Source: Salipiger pallidus (GTDB lineage: Bacteria; Pseudomonadota; Alphaproteobacteria; Rhodobacterales; Rhodobacteraceae). Taken from it: 64,000 nt of DNA. Location: assembly GCF_014643635.1 (NCBI RefSeq), contig NZ_BMJV01000006.1, positions 333,463 to 397,462 on the forward strand, in the 5' to 3' direction. This document shows positions 19,595 through 28,411 of this stretch, piece after piece (positions within the stretch are counted from its first letter, which is position 1; each line of letters begins with the position of its first letter). A program made the translations under genes and the position numbers. The notes below the pieces were generated by a model. It saw only the letters and a program-made list of their open reading frames with translations. It made no database searches and was not told the origin of the DNA.

Positions 19595-20515
19595 TCAGCT
19601 TTCGCTTGCCGAGGTCTCGAAGGCGGCCAGCACTTCGTCCAGCGTCTGGATCAGCGACGATGCGCCACCGCCCGAAATGTACATGGGGCCGGGGGACAGG
19701 TAGACGATGTGGTCGTTCTGTGCCGCGCGGGTGCTGGCGACGATCTGGTTGTCGAGCGTGGCACGCGCCGCTTCGCCATCGGCCTGAATGGCCGCGCCGC
19801 GGTCGATAACGAAGATCCAGTCGGGGTCGGCCTCGGCGATGAACTCAAAGCTGATGGCCTGGCCGTGACGGTCCGCTTCGAGGCCCGGATGCGCCTCGGG
19901 CATGCCAAGCGCGCCGTGCAGCCAGCCAAAGCGGCTGTCGGCACCGAAGGCCGAGATCTTGCCGCCGTTGGTCAGGATCACCAGCGCGTCACCTTGGGTT
20001 TCGGCGGCGGCGCGCACGGCGGTGACCTTTTCGTCAAGCTCGGCCGCCAGCTCTTCGGCCTCGGCTTCCATGCCGAAGAGGGTGCCGTAGGAGATGACCG
20101 TCTCGCGGGTCTCGGCCACCATGTCGCGGCCTTCGTTGGTCATGTCGATGGTGGTTGCGATGCGGCTCAGGCCGTCCACCACGGCCGAGGACCGGCCACC
20201 GGCGACGATGAGGTCAGGCTGCAGCACGGCAAGCGCCTCGTAATCGGGCTCGAACAGGGTACCGACGGTTTGGGCATCGGGCTGCGCTTCGTCGATGCCC
20301 TCGATGTAGAGCGGTGCGGGCAGGCCGGCGATAGGCTGACCCAGCGCGGTGATGGTGTCGGCGGCAGGCGCGTCGAAAACCACGACCTTTTCGGGGGCGG
20401 CGGTCAGTTCGACCGGGCCGGTGGCGGTGTCGATGGTGACGACCTGGTCGTCCTGGGCAGCCGCCGCAGAGGCGGAGAGACCGGCAACAAGCCCGGCGAT
20501 GAGCAGATGGCGCAT
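19595..20515 (-). CDS. Siderophore ABC transporter substrate-binding protein (FatB/VctP type)
   Basis: A 306-residue periplasmic binding protein. From ATG 20515 there is a clean signal peptide (MRHLLIAGLVAGLSASAAAA, cleavage before QDDQ); the longer frame to 20635 is not signal-like and overlaps the promoter. The class III binding fold is shown by EKVVVFDAPAADTITALG, LQPDLIVAGGRSS and a C-terminal lobe with FVIDRGAAIQ. The pattern fits the catecholate/petrobactin group FatB, VctP and YclQ; the actual ligand cannot be read. It is the first gene of the four-gene importer. No TonB-dependent receptor lies in the window. Confidence 0.88.
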   Translation of the reverse strand: MRHLLIAGLVAGLSASAAAAQDDQVVTIDTATGPVELTAAPEKVVVFDAPAADTITALGQPIAGLPAPLYIEGIDEAQPDAQTVGTLFEPDYEALAVLQPDLIVAGGRSSAVVDGLSRIATTIDMTNEGRDMVAETRETVISYGTLFGMEAEAEELAAELDEKVTAVRAAAETQGDALVILTNGGKISAFGADSRFGWLHGALGMPEAHPGLEADRHGQAISFEFIAEADPDWIFVIDRGAAIQADGEAARATLDNQIVASTRAAQNDHIVYLSPGPMYISGGGASSLIQTLDEVLAAFETSASES

Positions 20516-20619
20516 GATACGGCTCCAGTGATCTGGTTGGGCGCGTGGCGTGGCATCTGCCGGCTTCGCTGGGATGTGATCGTGATGCCAATTGTTCCCG
20601 GCAGCTGCAATGTGTAATC

Positions 20620-20634
20620 TGACATAAATTATCA
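20620..20634. promoter_or_regulatory. TGA-N9-TCA iron-box candidate
   Basis: TGA-CATAAATTA-TCA lies in the 138-bp gap between the divergent importer operon and the DUF2218 gene. This spacing is the core of the iron-responsive (RirA-type/IRO) box described in alphaproteobacteria. It is 19 bp before the DUF2218 start and about 105 bp before the binding-protein start, able to control both. Confidence 0.5.
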
Positions 20635-20653
20635 ACTTTCGGAGTACGCCTTG

Positions 20654-20944
20654 ATGTCAATGAAAGAAACGGGGGTCTTCGAGACTTCGAATGCCTCGAA
20701 ATACCTGCAACAGCTGTGCAAGCACTTCGCGCACAAGGTTGAGGTGGAGTATGACGAGACCTCGGGCCGTGCCGAGTTGTTCTCGGGGCCGGCCATCATG
20801 AGTGCCACGCCCGAGCGGCTGACAGTCACGATCACCGCCGAAGACGAAGATGGTCTTGAAAAGGCGCGCGGCGCGATCGACCGGCACCTTGAGAAGTTCG
20901 CCTTCCGCGAGGACTTCAAGACAATGAGCTGGACTGCTGCCTGA
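20654..20944 (+). CDS. DUF2218 family protein
   Basis: A 96-residue soluble protein matching DUF2218: KYLQQLCKHFAHK, an acidic beta segment, and the C-terminal DRHLEKFAFRE. The family has no established activity, but its genes often sit beside siderophore or heme uptake genes, as here. ATG 20654 follows GGAG (20641-20644) at nine bases; TTG 20651 in the same frame is a less likely start. It is divergent from the siderophore importer and shares its control region. Confidence 0.75.
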   Translation: MSMKETGVFETSNASKYLQQLCKHFAHKVEVEYDETSGRAELFSGPAIMSATPERLTVTITAEDEDGLEKARGAIDRHLEKFAFREDFKTMSWTAA

Positions 20945-20993
20945 CGGGTACTGCCCGATCAGGCGCTTGCAGGGCCTTCGGTGCCCGGTGGAT

Positions 20994-21015
20994 AAGGCCC
21001 CCTTGCGGGGCCTTT
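20994..21015 (+). terminator. Hairpin terminator after DUF2218 gene
   Basis: AAGGCCCC-CTTGC-GGGGCCTT forms an 8-bp stem followed by a short TTGT. It lies 50 bp after the stop. The T tract is weak but the position fits a terminator. Confidence 0.65.
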
Positions 21016-21415
21016 GTCATGCGTGGGTCTTCGAGTGCCGTCCGGGCCGCGAGGGATCGGTGCCGGGGCCGAGTCGCTTTTGGGGCTGCGGTGCTTCGGC
21101 GCGTGACCTTCCGTAACCTATCGGAAACTTTGCCGGTGAAAACTTGCATGGGCCCTGCGGCGTAGGGCGCGCGCAATCGCACATAACCGACATGGCGGTA
21201 GGGCGACCGGAGCGCCTATAGTATCAATTAAAATCAATAGCTTGTGGCCATTCAGAAGCCGGAACTCCATGCGCGGTCCTGCGCCATGGATGCCGCAAAG
21301 CGTCGCGAATGGGTCGCAAACGAAACGCTTGCTATCTGCAGCGGCGCACCCTAAGTGCAGCGGCGGGACACCCTTCCCCAACGAAGGGCATCTATCTGTA
21401 AGGTTAGGCTACATA
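21016..21415 (+). other. 400-nt leader region upstream of serC
   Basis: No gene is seen. The first half has an inverted TTCCG...CGGAA pair (21109-21126), then an A/T-rich stretch (near 21220-21240) suited to a promoter. The last 80 nt before serC contain structured-looking sequence described separately. The frame of serC stays open back to 21242, but this part lacks a ribosome site and coding character. Confidence 0.5.
21337..21388 (+). ncRNA. Candidate serC leader RNA
   Basis: TGCAGCGGCG occurs twice, at 21337-21346 and 21356-21365, followed by a hairpin CCCTTC-CCCAAC-GAAGGG (21371-21388) that ends 27 nt before the serC start. A conserved structured leader named serC has been described upstream of serC in alphaproteobacteria, and the position matches. 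I cannot verify the consensus here; a covariance-model search would decide. Confidence 0.35.
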
Positions 21416-22570
21416 ATGGCTGATAAGCACCCCACCGCACGCCCGGCGAATCCGCGTTTTTCGTCCGGCCCCTGCGCCAAGATCCCCCATTTCACTGTCG
21501 ATATGCTGGCTGATGCCGCGCTCGGTCGGTCGCACCGTGCCAAGATCGGCAAGGAAAAGCTCGCCGCTGCCATTGAAGGCACCCGCGAGATCCTCGGCAT
21601 TCCCGCCGACTACAAGATCGGCATCGTTCCCGCGTCCGACACAGGCGCCGTCGAGATGGCGATGTGGTCGCTGCTGGGCGAACGCAAGGCCACCATGGTT
21701 GCATGGGAAAGCTTCGGCGCAGGCTGGGTCACCGACGTGGTCAAGCAGCTGAAGATCGACGCTGAGGTCAAGACCGCCGATTATGGCGACATCGTCGACC
21801 TTGCCACCGTCGATTTCGACACCGACGTCGTCTTCACCTGGAACGGCACCACCTCGGGCGTGCGCCTCCCGAACGGCGATGCGATCCCCGCGGACCGCGC
21901 TGGCCTGACCATCTGCGACGCCACCTCGGCGGCCTTCGCGCAGGACCTGCCCTGGGACAAGCTCGACGTGACCACCTTCTCCTGGCAGAAGGTGATGGGC
22001 GGCGAAGCGGCCCACGGCATGCTGATCCTGTCGCCCCGTGCGGTCGAGCGTCTCGAGAACTACACCCCTGCATGGCCCTTGCCGAAAATCTTCCGCCTGA
22101 CCAAGGGCGGCAAGCTGATCGAGGGCATCTTCAAGGGTGAGACGATCAACACCCCCTCCATGCTCGCGGTCGAGGATTACCTCGTCGCACTGGACTGGGC
22201 GAAGAAGATCGGCGGCCTGAAGGCGCTGCAGGAACGCGCGGACACCAACGCCAAGGTGCTGTGGGACTTCTGCGACCGCAACGACTGGATCGCGAACCTT
22301 GCCAATGATCCGGCAACCCGGTCGAACACCAGCGTTTGCCTCAAGTTCACCGACGATCGCATCCAGGACGGCCCCGCCTTTGCCAAGGCCGTGGCCAAGA
22401 AACTGGAAGATCACGGCGTTGCGCTGGATGTCGGTGCGTACCGCGATGCTCCGGCTGGCCTGCGCATCTGGTGCGGTGCGACGATCGAGGCATCGGACGT
22501 CGAGGCGCTGACCCTCTGGCTCAAGTGGGCCTTCGAGGAAGCCCTCGAAGCGCAGACCGCCGCCGCCTGA
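21416..22570 (+). CDS. serC: Phosphoserine aminotransferase
   Basis: A 384-residue PLP enzyme converting 3-phosphohydroxypyruvate and glutamate to phosphoserine. It belongs to the alphaproteobacterial SerC type with the start [29 protein letters not shown] holds the PLP lysine (SWQK), and [19 protein letters not shown] precedes it. ATG 21416 gives the family N-terminus. serA follows after 81 bp on the same strand, so the two first committed steps of serine synthesis are co-located. Confidence 0.94.
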   Translation: MADKHPTARPANPRFSSGPCAKIPHFTVDMLADAALGRSHRAKIGKEKLAAAIEGTREILGIPADYKIGIVPASDTGAVEMAMWSLLGERKATMVAWESFGAGWVTDVVKQLKIDAEVKTADYGDIVDLATVDFDTDVVFTWNGTTSGVRLPNGDAIPADRAGLTICDATSAAFAQDLPWDKLDVTTFSWQKVMGGEAAHGMLILSPRAVERLENYTPAWPLPKIFRLTKGGKLIEGIFKGETINTPSMLAVEDYLVALDWAKKIGGLKALQERADTNAKVLWDFCDRNDWIANLANDPATRSNTSVCLKFTDDRIQDGPAFAKAVAKKLEDHGVALDVGAYRDAPAGLRIWCGATIEASDVEALTLWLKWAFEEALEAQTAAA

Positions 22571-22651
22571 TCCGCTGACCACACCCAATTGCTGAGCGGT
22601 GGGCCTTTTGGCCCACCGGACACTCCCCGTATATCCGAAGGATACCCGAAA

Positions 22652-24247
22652 ATGCCCAAGGTTCTCGTTTCCGACAAGCTTTCCGAAACCGCCGTCCAGA
22701 TCTTCCGCGATCGCGGCATCGAGGTCGACTACCTGCCCGACGTCGGCAAGGACAAGGAAAAGCTCGCCGAGATCATCGGCCAGTATGATGGCCTCGCCAT
22801 CCGCTCCGCGACCAAGGTGACGCCGTCGCTGCTCGAGCATGCGACCAACCTCAAGGTCGTGGGCCGTGCCGGCATCGGCACCGACAACGTCGACAAGGAA
22901 GCGTCTTCCAAGAAAGGCGTGATCGTGATGAACACGCCCTTCGGCAACATGATCACCACCGCCGAACATGCTATTGCGATGATGTTCTCGGTCGCGCGCC
23001 AGATCCCCGAAGCCGACGCCTCGACCCAGGCGGGCAAATGGGAAAAGTCGAAGTTCATGGGCGTCGAGCTGACCGGCAAGACCCTTGGCGTCATCGGCGC
23101 GGGCAACATCGGCGGTATCGTCTGCGACCGTGCACGCGGCCTCAAGATGAAGGTCGTGGCCTATGACCCCTTCCTCTCCGCCGAGAAGGCCGAGGACATG
23201 CAGGTCGAGAAGGTCGAGCTTGACGAGCTTCTGAAGCGCGCCGATTTCATCACCCTGCACGTGCCGCTGACCGATGGCACCCGCAACATCCTGTCCGCCG
23301 AGAACCTCGCCAAGACCAAGAAGGGCGTGCGGATCATCAACTGTGCCCGTGGCGGCCTCGTGGACGAGGCGGCTCTGGCCGAGCTGCTGAAATCCGGCCA
23401 CGTCGCCGGTGCCGCCTTCGACGTGTTCGCGGAAGAGCCCGCCAAGGACAACGTGCTCTTCGGTCTGCCGAACGTGGTCTGCACCCCGCACCTTGGCGCA
23501 TCGACCACCGAAGCGCAGGAGAACGTGGCCCTTCAGGTGGCCGAGCAGATGTCGGATTACCTGCTGACCGGTGCCGTGACCAACGCGCTCAACATGCCGT
23601 CGGTGACCGCCGAGGAAGCCAAGGTCATGGGCCCCTGGATCAAGACCGCCGGCCATCTGGGCAACTTCATCGGCCAGATGACCGATGACGAGCCGATCAA
23701 GTCGATCAACATCCTCTACGATGGCGAAGCGTCCACGATGAACCTGCAGGCGCTGAACTGCGCGCTGATCGCGGGCATCATGAAGACCGTGAACCCCGAG
23801 GTGAACATGGTCTCCGCCCCGGCGCTGGCCAAGGATCGCGGCATCAAGATCGCCACGACCAATCAGGCGCAGTCGGGCGTGTTCGAAGGCTACATCAAGG
23901 TGACCATCACCACCCCGACCAAGGAGCGTTCGATCGCGGGCACCGTGTTCTCGGATGGCAAGCCGCGCTTCATCCAGATCAAGGGCATCAACATCGACGC
24001 CGAAGTGGGTGAGCACATGCTCTACACCACGAACGAGGACATCCCCGGCATCATCGGCAAGCTCGGCACCATGCTGGGCGAGCACAAGGTGAACCTTGCG
24101 AACTTCACTCTTGGCCGGTCGATCCAGGGCGGCGAGGCCATCGCGATCTCGTACCTCGATGAGGCGATTGCCGAGAGCGCGGTCAAGGCGCTCAAGGACA
24201 CCGGCCTCTTCCGGCAGGTGAAGCCGCTGCAGTTCGACATGAACTGA
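22652..24247 (+). CDS. serA: D-3-phosphoglycerate dehydrogenase
   Basis: A 531-residue NAD-dependent dehydrogenase, the first enzyme of serine synthesis. The substrate domain has GRAGIGTDNVD; the Rossmann loop is LGVIGAGNIGG; RGGLVDEAAL, AFDVFAEEPA and CTPHLGAST carry catalytic Arg/Glu/His parts. Residues about 320-450 are the extra (ASB) domain of long SerA proteins and the last 75 residues are an ACT domain (DIPGIIGKLGTMLGEH), so serine feedback control is plausible. ATG 22652 matches the usual MPKVLVSDKLS start; an upstream in-frame extension is unlikely. Confidence 0.95.
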   Translation: MPKVLVSDKLSETAVQIFRDRGIEVDYLPDVGKDKEKLAEIIGQYDGLAIRSATKVTPSLLEHATNLKVVGRAGIGTDNVDKEASSKKGVIVMNTPFGNMITTAEHAIAMMFSVARQIPEADASTQAGKWEKSKFMGVELTGKTLGVIGAGNIGGIVCDRARGLKMKVVAYDPFLSAEKAEDMQVEKVELDELLKRADFITLHVPLTDGTRNILSAENLAKTKKGVRIINCARGGLVDEAALAELLKSGHVAGAAFDVFAEEPAKDNVLFGLPNVVCTPHLGASTTEAQENVALQVAEQMSDYLLTGAVTNALNMPSVTAEEAKVMGPWIKTAGHLGNFIGQMTDDEPIKSINILYDGEASTMNLQALNCALIAGIMKTVNPEVNMVSAPALAKDRGIKIATTNQAQSGVFEGYIKVTITTPTKERSIAGTVFSDGKPRFIQIKGINIDAEVGEHMLYTTNEDIPGIIGKLGTMLGEHKVNLANFTLGRSIQGGEAIAISYLDEAIAESAVKALKDTGLFRQVKPLQFDMN

Positions 24248-24268
24248 TACTGTCTCTACTAAATTCAG

Positions 24269-24298
24269 AAGGGGCGTCCGGATACGGGCGCCCCTTTT
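24269..24298 (+). terminator. Rho-independent terminator after serA
   Basis: AAGGGGCGTCC-GGATAC-GGGCGCCCCTT forms a stem of about 11 bp with one G-T wobble and ends in TTTT, 22 bp after the serA stop. Confidence 0.9.
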
Positions 24299-24397
24299 GC
24301 GTTCCCGCCCATGATGTCTGGCCCGAAAGGTGGCTTTCGGGCTGTGCAGGCATTAGGTCAGTCGGGGATGGCCTGCCGCCGCCTTGAAGGAGGAGAC

Positions 24398-25027
24398 ATG
24401 GAAGGAGGACACAAGGTCCGCTGCCTGATGCTCGACGTCGATGGCGTGCTGGTACACGGCTGCCCGGAAGGCAACCGTGGCTGGAGCACGCGTCTGCAGG
24501 AGGATCTCGGCCTGTCTCCCGAAGAGCTGGAGCAGGGGGGTTTCGTCCGGGACTGGCCCGAGATCGTCGTGGGCCGCATGGGTCTTCGCCCCGCGCTTGA
24601 ACGGTTCCTGTCGGAGGTCGGATCGTCCGTCAGCGCCGAGGCCCTGCTAAGTTACTGGTTCGCGAAGGACTCCCGCATCGACATGGCGGTTCTGGACGAT
24701 TGCCGCGCGGCACGGGCGGGCGGCCTCGCGGTTTACCTGGCCACCAACCAGGAGCATCTGCGTGCGGCGTATCTCATGCAGGACATGGGGTTGGGCGCGG
24801 AGGTGGAAGGCATCTTTCATTCTGCGCAACTGGGCGCGCGCAAGCCCTCTCCGGAGTTCTACGCAAAAGCCGAACGCCTGAGCGGTCTCCCGGCGCCCGA
24901 GATTTTGCTGGTGGACGACACCGCCGCCAACGTTGACGCCGCGCGCGCGGCGGGTTGGCAGGCGGTGCACTGGGACGGAAGAGAGCCGCTGGCCGAGATC
25001 CTGCGCCGTTGCGGCGCCGTCTGCTAG
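24398..25027 (+). CDS. HAD-superfamily hydrolase
   Basis: A 209-residue haloacid-dehalogenase fold protein: motif I LDVDGVLV (the catalytic aspartate nucleophile), motif II LATNQ, the motif III lysine in RKPSPEFY, and motif IV LLVDDTAANVDAA. A helical cap insertion near residues 20-80 fits subfamily IA. It is probably a phosphatase of unknown substrate. ATG 24398 has a strong AAGGAGGA site; upstream ATGs in the same frame do not. Confidence 0.85.
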   Translation: MEGGHKVRCLMLDVDGVLVHGCPEGNRGWSTRLQEDLGLSPEELEQGGFVRDWPEIVVGRMGLRPALERFLSEVGSSVSAEALLSYWFAKDSRIDMAVLDDCRAARAGGLAVYLATNQEHLRAAYLMQDMGLGAEVEGIFHSAQLGARKPSPEFYAKAERLSGLPAPEILLVDDTAANVDAARAAGWQAVHWDGREPLAEILRRCGAVC

Positions 25028-25105
25028 CGCGAACAATCCGCCCTGCCGGGGTTGCTGCGCGGCGCTTCCGGCGCAAGTAATAGGGCAGGACAAAGGACTT
25101 ATTCC

Positions 25106-25825
25106 ATGCAACCCATTTTCGCCGTGGGCGACATCCACGGCCAGATCGACGAGCTTCACAAGGTTCTGGACCAGATTGACGCGGATGACGCGGCGGGGTC
25201 CACCGTCGTGTTCTGCGGCGACCTCGTGGACCGTGGCCCGGACAGCCGCGCCGTGATCGACACCCTCATGCAGGGGCAGGCGGACGGCAAGCCGTGGGTC
25301 GTGCTCATTGGAAACCACGACCGCTACCTGCTGCGCTATCTCGAGGATGCCGCGTTTCAGGATCCGCAGACCTCGCGTCCGCTCTATTACACCGACCCGC
25401 CCATCGGTGGCGACAAGACGCTGCGCTCCTATGGGGTCGACACCCAACCGAGCCGCTGGCCGGAGGACGTGCAGGCCGACGCCCGCGAGGCGGTGCCGCA
25501 GGCCCATCGCGACTGGCTTGCCGCGCTGCCGCGCATCCACGAGACGGACGATCAGATCTTCGTCCATGCCGGGCTGCGCCCCGGGATCGCGCTCGGGGAT
25601 CAGGTCGAGGACGACCTGCTGTGGATACGCGAACCGTTCCTGAGCGACCGCACCGATTGGGGCCGCCTCGTGGTGCACGGGCACACGGCGCTTGACCGTC
25701 CGCAGCTATATAGCAACCGGCTCAACCTCGATGGTGGGGCGGGCTACGGGCGGCCGCTGGTGCCGGCGCTGCTATTCGGCGACGAGACCTTCGTTCTGGA
25801 GGGGCGCGGTCGCAGCCGTCTTTAG
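25106..25825 (+). CDS. Metallophosphoesterase (PP2A/ApaH-like)
   Basis: A 239-residue calcineurin-like phosphoesterase with all metal motifs: GDIHG (residues 8-12), GDLVDRGPDS, GNHDRYL, the single His in VHAGLRPG, and VHGHT. It resembles bacterial serine/threonine protein phosphatases and symmetrical diadenosine-tetraphosphatases; the substrate is unknown. ATG 25106 starts directly at the fold. The last 54 bp overlap the end of the convergent SulP gene. Confidence 0.87.
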   Translation: MQPIFAVGDIHGQIDELHKVLDQIDADDAAGSTVVFCGDLVDRGPDSRAVIDTLMQGQADGKPWVVLIGNHDRYLLRYLEDAAFQDPQTSRPLYYTDPPIGGDKTLRSYGVDTQPSRWPEDVQADAREAVPQAHRDWLAALPRIHETDDQIFVHAGLRPGIALGDQVEDDLLWIREPFLSDRTDWGRLVVHGHTALDRPQLYSNRLNLDGGAGYGRPLVPALLFGDETFVLEGRGRSRL

Positions 25826-27541
25826 GTCCGCCTGCAGCGCGCACCACGCGTCATACTGCGCAAGGAAGACCTGGCCCGACAGCTCATGCAGGAAATGCGA
25901 GCGCTGCAGCCGGTCCATCACGGGGCCCTTCACCTCGGTAAGGTGCAGCGCGATGCCCAGCTCGGATAGGCGGCGGTTGAGCTCTTCGAGGGTCTCGAGC
26001 GCGCTCATGTCGATTTCGTTTACGGCGGGGCACATCAGCACCACGTGGCGCAGGTTGTCGCATTCCGCGACCCGGCCCAGCACGTGATCCTCGAGAAAGC
26101 GGGCGTTGACGAAGTAGAGGCTTTCGTCGACGCGCAGGGTGAGGACACCAGGAATTGTCTCGACCTTGTGGCGTTTCACGTTGCGGAAATGCTGGGTGCC
26201 GGGGACCAGCCCGACTTCGGCCACGTGGGGTTTCGAGGTCTTGTAGAGGTGCAGGAAGATCGACAGCATCACGCCTGCCGACACACCCACCTCGACCCCC
26301 ACAAGCAAGGTCAGCACGATGGTGGCGGTGACGGCGATGAAATCGACCATGGAATAGGCCCATGTCTTTTTCAGGATCGACAAATCGACGAGGCCCAGCA
26401 CCGCGACGATGATCGTCGCCGCCAGCGTGGCGTTGGGCAGATACGCAAGCAGCGGCGTCAGCACCAGCGTCGCAAGGCCGATGCCGATGGCGGTGAACGC
26501 TCCTGCGGCTGGCGTCGCTGCCCCGGCGTCGAAGTTCACCACCGACCTTGAAAAGCCGCCCGTCACCGGAAAGCCCCCCGACAGCGCCGAGCCGATGTTC
26601 GAGGTGCCAAGGCCGATCAGCTCTTGGTCGGGGTCGATGCGCTGGCGGCGCTTGGCGGCAAGGGTCTGTGCCACCGACACCGATTCCACGAAGCCGATGA
26701 TCGAGATCAGCACCGCCGGTAACAGCAGCGTCTGCCACATGCCAATGTCGAAGGATGGCGCCGACAGCGGTGGCAGGCCGGTCGGGATCTCGCCCACCAG
26801 CCGTACGCCTTGCGCCCCAAGATCGAAGCCCCATGCCAGCAGCGTCGTCACCACCACGGCGGCCACCGGCCCGGCCTTGGCCAGCACATCCGCAAGGTGC
26901 GGGCCAAGGCCGGCGCGCCGCAGCAGCGGCTTCAGCCCCTTGCGGACCCAGAACAGGAAGGCGGTTGCCCCCACGCCGATGGCAAGTGTGATGGGGTTGG
27001 TCTGGTCAATATGTTCGGCGAGCGACAGGCCGAGGCTCACCAGCGTGTGCCCCTCGGCCTTGATGCCGAAGATATGCTTGAGCTGCGAGGCGGCGATCAG
27101 CACGCCCGACGCGGTGATGAACCCCGCGATCACCGGATGGCTGAGGAAGTTGGCCAGAAAGCCCAGCTTCAGCACCCCCAGCAGGGTCAGGAACACCCCC
27201 GAGATGAAGGCCAGCGTCACCGCGGCAAGCGCGATGTCGGCGGCTTCGGTCAGGCCAAGCTGCCCAATGGCCGCCGCCGTCATCAGCGACACGACCGCCA
27301 CCGGCCCCACCGCAAGCGCCCTGCTGGTGCCGAAGATCGCATAGGCCACCAGCGGCACGATCGACGCATAGAGCCCCATCTCCGCCGGAAGCCCCGCAAG
27401 CAGCGCGTAGGCCAGAGACTGCGGGACCAGCATTACCGTCACGATCACCGCCGCCACCGCGTCCTTGGTGGCTGTCTCGCCATCATACTGGCGGGCCCAG
27501 CCGAGGATCGGCAGGTAGCGGGAAAGCGAAGGGCGGGACAT
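25772..27541 (-). CDS. SulP-family anion transporter with STAS domain
   Basis: A 589-residue SLC26/SulP transporter. The membrane part (about residues 20-420) begins with the signature VIVTVMLVPQSLAYALLAGLPAEMG region and contains many hydrophobic helices; the C-terminal 130 residues are a cytoplasmic STAS domain (CPAVNEIDMSALETLEELN). SulP proteins carry sulfate, bicarbonate or dicarboxylates; the ion is not determinable, though sulfate would suit the nearby sulfation genes. ATG 27541 replaces a longer frame whose first 33 residues are not family-like. Its 3' end overlaps the phosphatase gene by 54 bp. Confidence 0.9.
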   Translation of the reverse strand: MSRPSLSRYLPILGWARQYDGETATKDAVAAVIVTVMLVPQSLAYALLAGLPAEMGLYASIVPLVAYAIFGTSRALAVGPVAVVSLMTAAAIGQLGLTEAADIALAAVTLAFISGVFLTLLGVLKLGFLANFLSHPVIAGFITASGVLIAASQLKHIFGIKAEGHTLVSLGLSLAEHIDQTNPITLAIGVGATAFLFWVRKGLKPLLRRAGLGPHLADVLAKAGPVAAVVVTTLLAWGFDLGAQGVRLVGEIPTGLPPLSAPSFDIGMWQTLLLPAVLISIIGFVESVSVAQTLAAKRRQRIDPDQELIGLGTSNIGSALSGGFPVTGGFSRSVVNFDAGAATPAAGAFTAIGIGLATLVLTPLLAYLPNATLAATIIVAVLGLVDLSILKKTWAYSMVDFIAVTATIVLTLLVGVEVGVSAGVMLSIFLHLYKTSKPHVAEVGLVPGTQHFRNVKRHKVETIPGVLTLRVDESLYFVNARFLEDHVLGRVAECDNLRHVVLMCPAVNEIDMSALETLEELNRRLSELGIALHLTEVKGPVMDRLQRSHFLHELSGQVFLAQYDAWCALQADLKTAATAPLQNEGLVAE

Positions 27542-27705
27542 GGCGTCTATCCTGTAAGAGGTCGGGCCGCCGCCGGACCAGGCCCGGTGCCTGCCGTGGC
27601 GGCGAAATGGCAGGAATAGGAGCAGGGATGCCCCGGCCACTGATTATATATATTCAATTTGTGGAATTTTTTAAGTGTCAATCCGAGGCCGTCATGGTCC
27701 CTGCG

Positions 27706-28329
27706 TCATTGCGGCTGCACCGAGCAGCAGCCCCGGTAGGTCCCATCGCGTTTTCCTGTCAGCGTCACGAGCGCCTCGAGGCCAAAGAGCCGGTCCGACA
27801 TGCCGTCCGAGCAGGCCTGAACCGGCTTTATGGCGATTGAGGCTTTCTGCCCGGGGCCGCTGGCATGGGCCACATGGCCTGCGCCGGGCACCGGCTCGGG
27901 CGAACTGGCGGAAAGCTCGAGGTTGTTGCCCTCTATGTCTGACCAGCTGAAGGTACCGCCGGGGGTGTGGATGAGGCTCCAGAACGGCTCGGTGCCGTAG
28001 CAGCTGAAGGCGGCACCCTCACCGATGGTGCTGCCCTGCTGCCGCGCCATGTAGCGCATGTTCACCCACCCCGCCTGTTCGCGAAGGTTTACCCGACCCC
28101 AGCTGCCGTCATCGCTGAGGGCGGTGACCTCGGTCCGGGTCTGGGCAAAGGGCAGCGCGCCGAGGATCTCGGCCCCGGCCTCGGGGGCAGCGCGTACGTT
28201 CAGGACATCGTCCGAGGCAACGTCGGTCACGTCGTAGAGCGCGGGCAGGGGGCTGCCCGAGATCACCGCGGTGGCGCAGGCGCCAAGGGTCATGGCAGTA
28301 ATGGCGGTCAGGATGGTTGGGCGTGGCAT
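27706..28329 (-). CDS. SH3-domain exported protein, probable lipoprotein
   Basis: A 207-residue protein from ATG 28329. The N-terminus (MPRPTILTAITAMTLGACATA) looks like a lipoprotein signal with lipobox LGAC. Residues about 45-105 form a bacterial SH3 domain (DDVLNVRAAPEAGAEILG, WGRVNLREQAGWVNMRYM). The C-terminal part, with CYGTEPFWSL, ACSDGMSD and CC, is a cysteine-containing domain of the type seen in COG3650-like membrane proteins. It is probably on the periplasmic face and possibly cell-wall associated. It precedes the SulP gene on the same strand with a 164-bp gap. Confidence 0.72.
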   Translation of the reverse strand: MPRPTILTAITAMTLGACATAVISGSPLPALYDVTDVASDDVLNVRAAPEAGAEILGALPFAQTRTEVTALSDDGSWGRVNLREQAGWVNMRYMARQQGSTIGEGAAFSCYGTEPFWSLIHTPGGTFSWSDIEGNNLELSASSPEPVPGAGHVAHASGPGQKASIAIKPVQACSDGMSDRLFGLEALVTLTGKRDGTYRGCCSVQPQ

Positions 28330-28411
28330 GGGATCAGGCTCCTTTTGCGGAATGCAGACAGGCACAGCATAGCGCAGCCGGGCCCGTTCGGCGCAGTCCG
28401 GACTCCCAGCC

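Noticed and set aside
25106..25825. Frameshift in the phosphatase or SulP gene suggested by their overlap
   Set aside because: Both proteins keep their complete domains and normal ends, so the overlap looks genuine.
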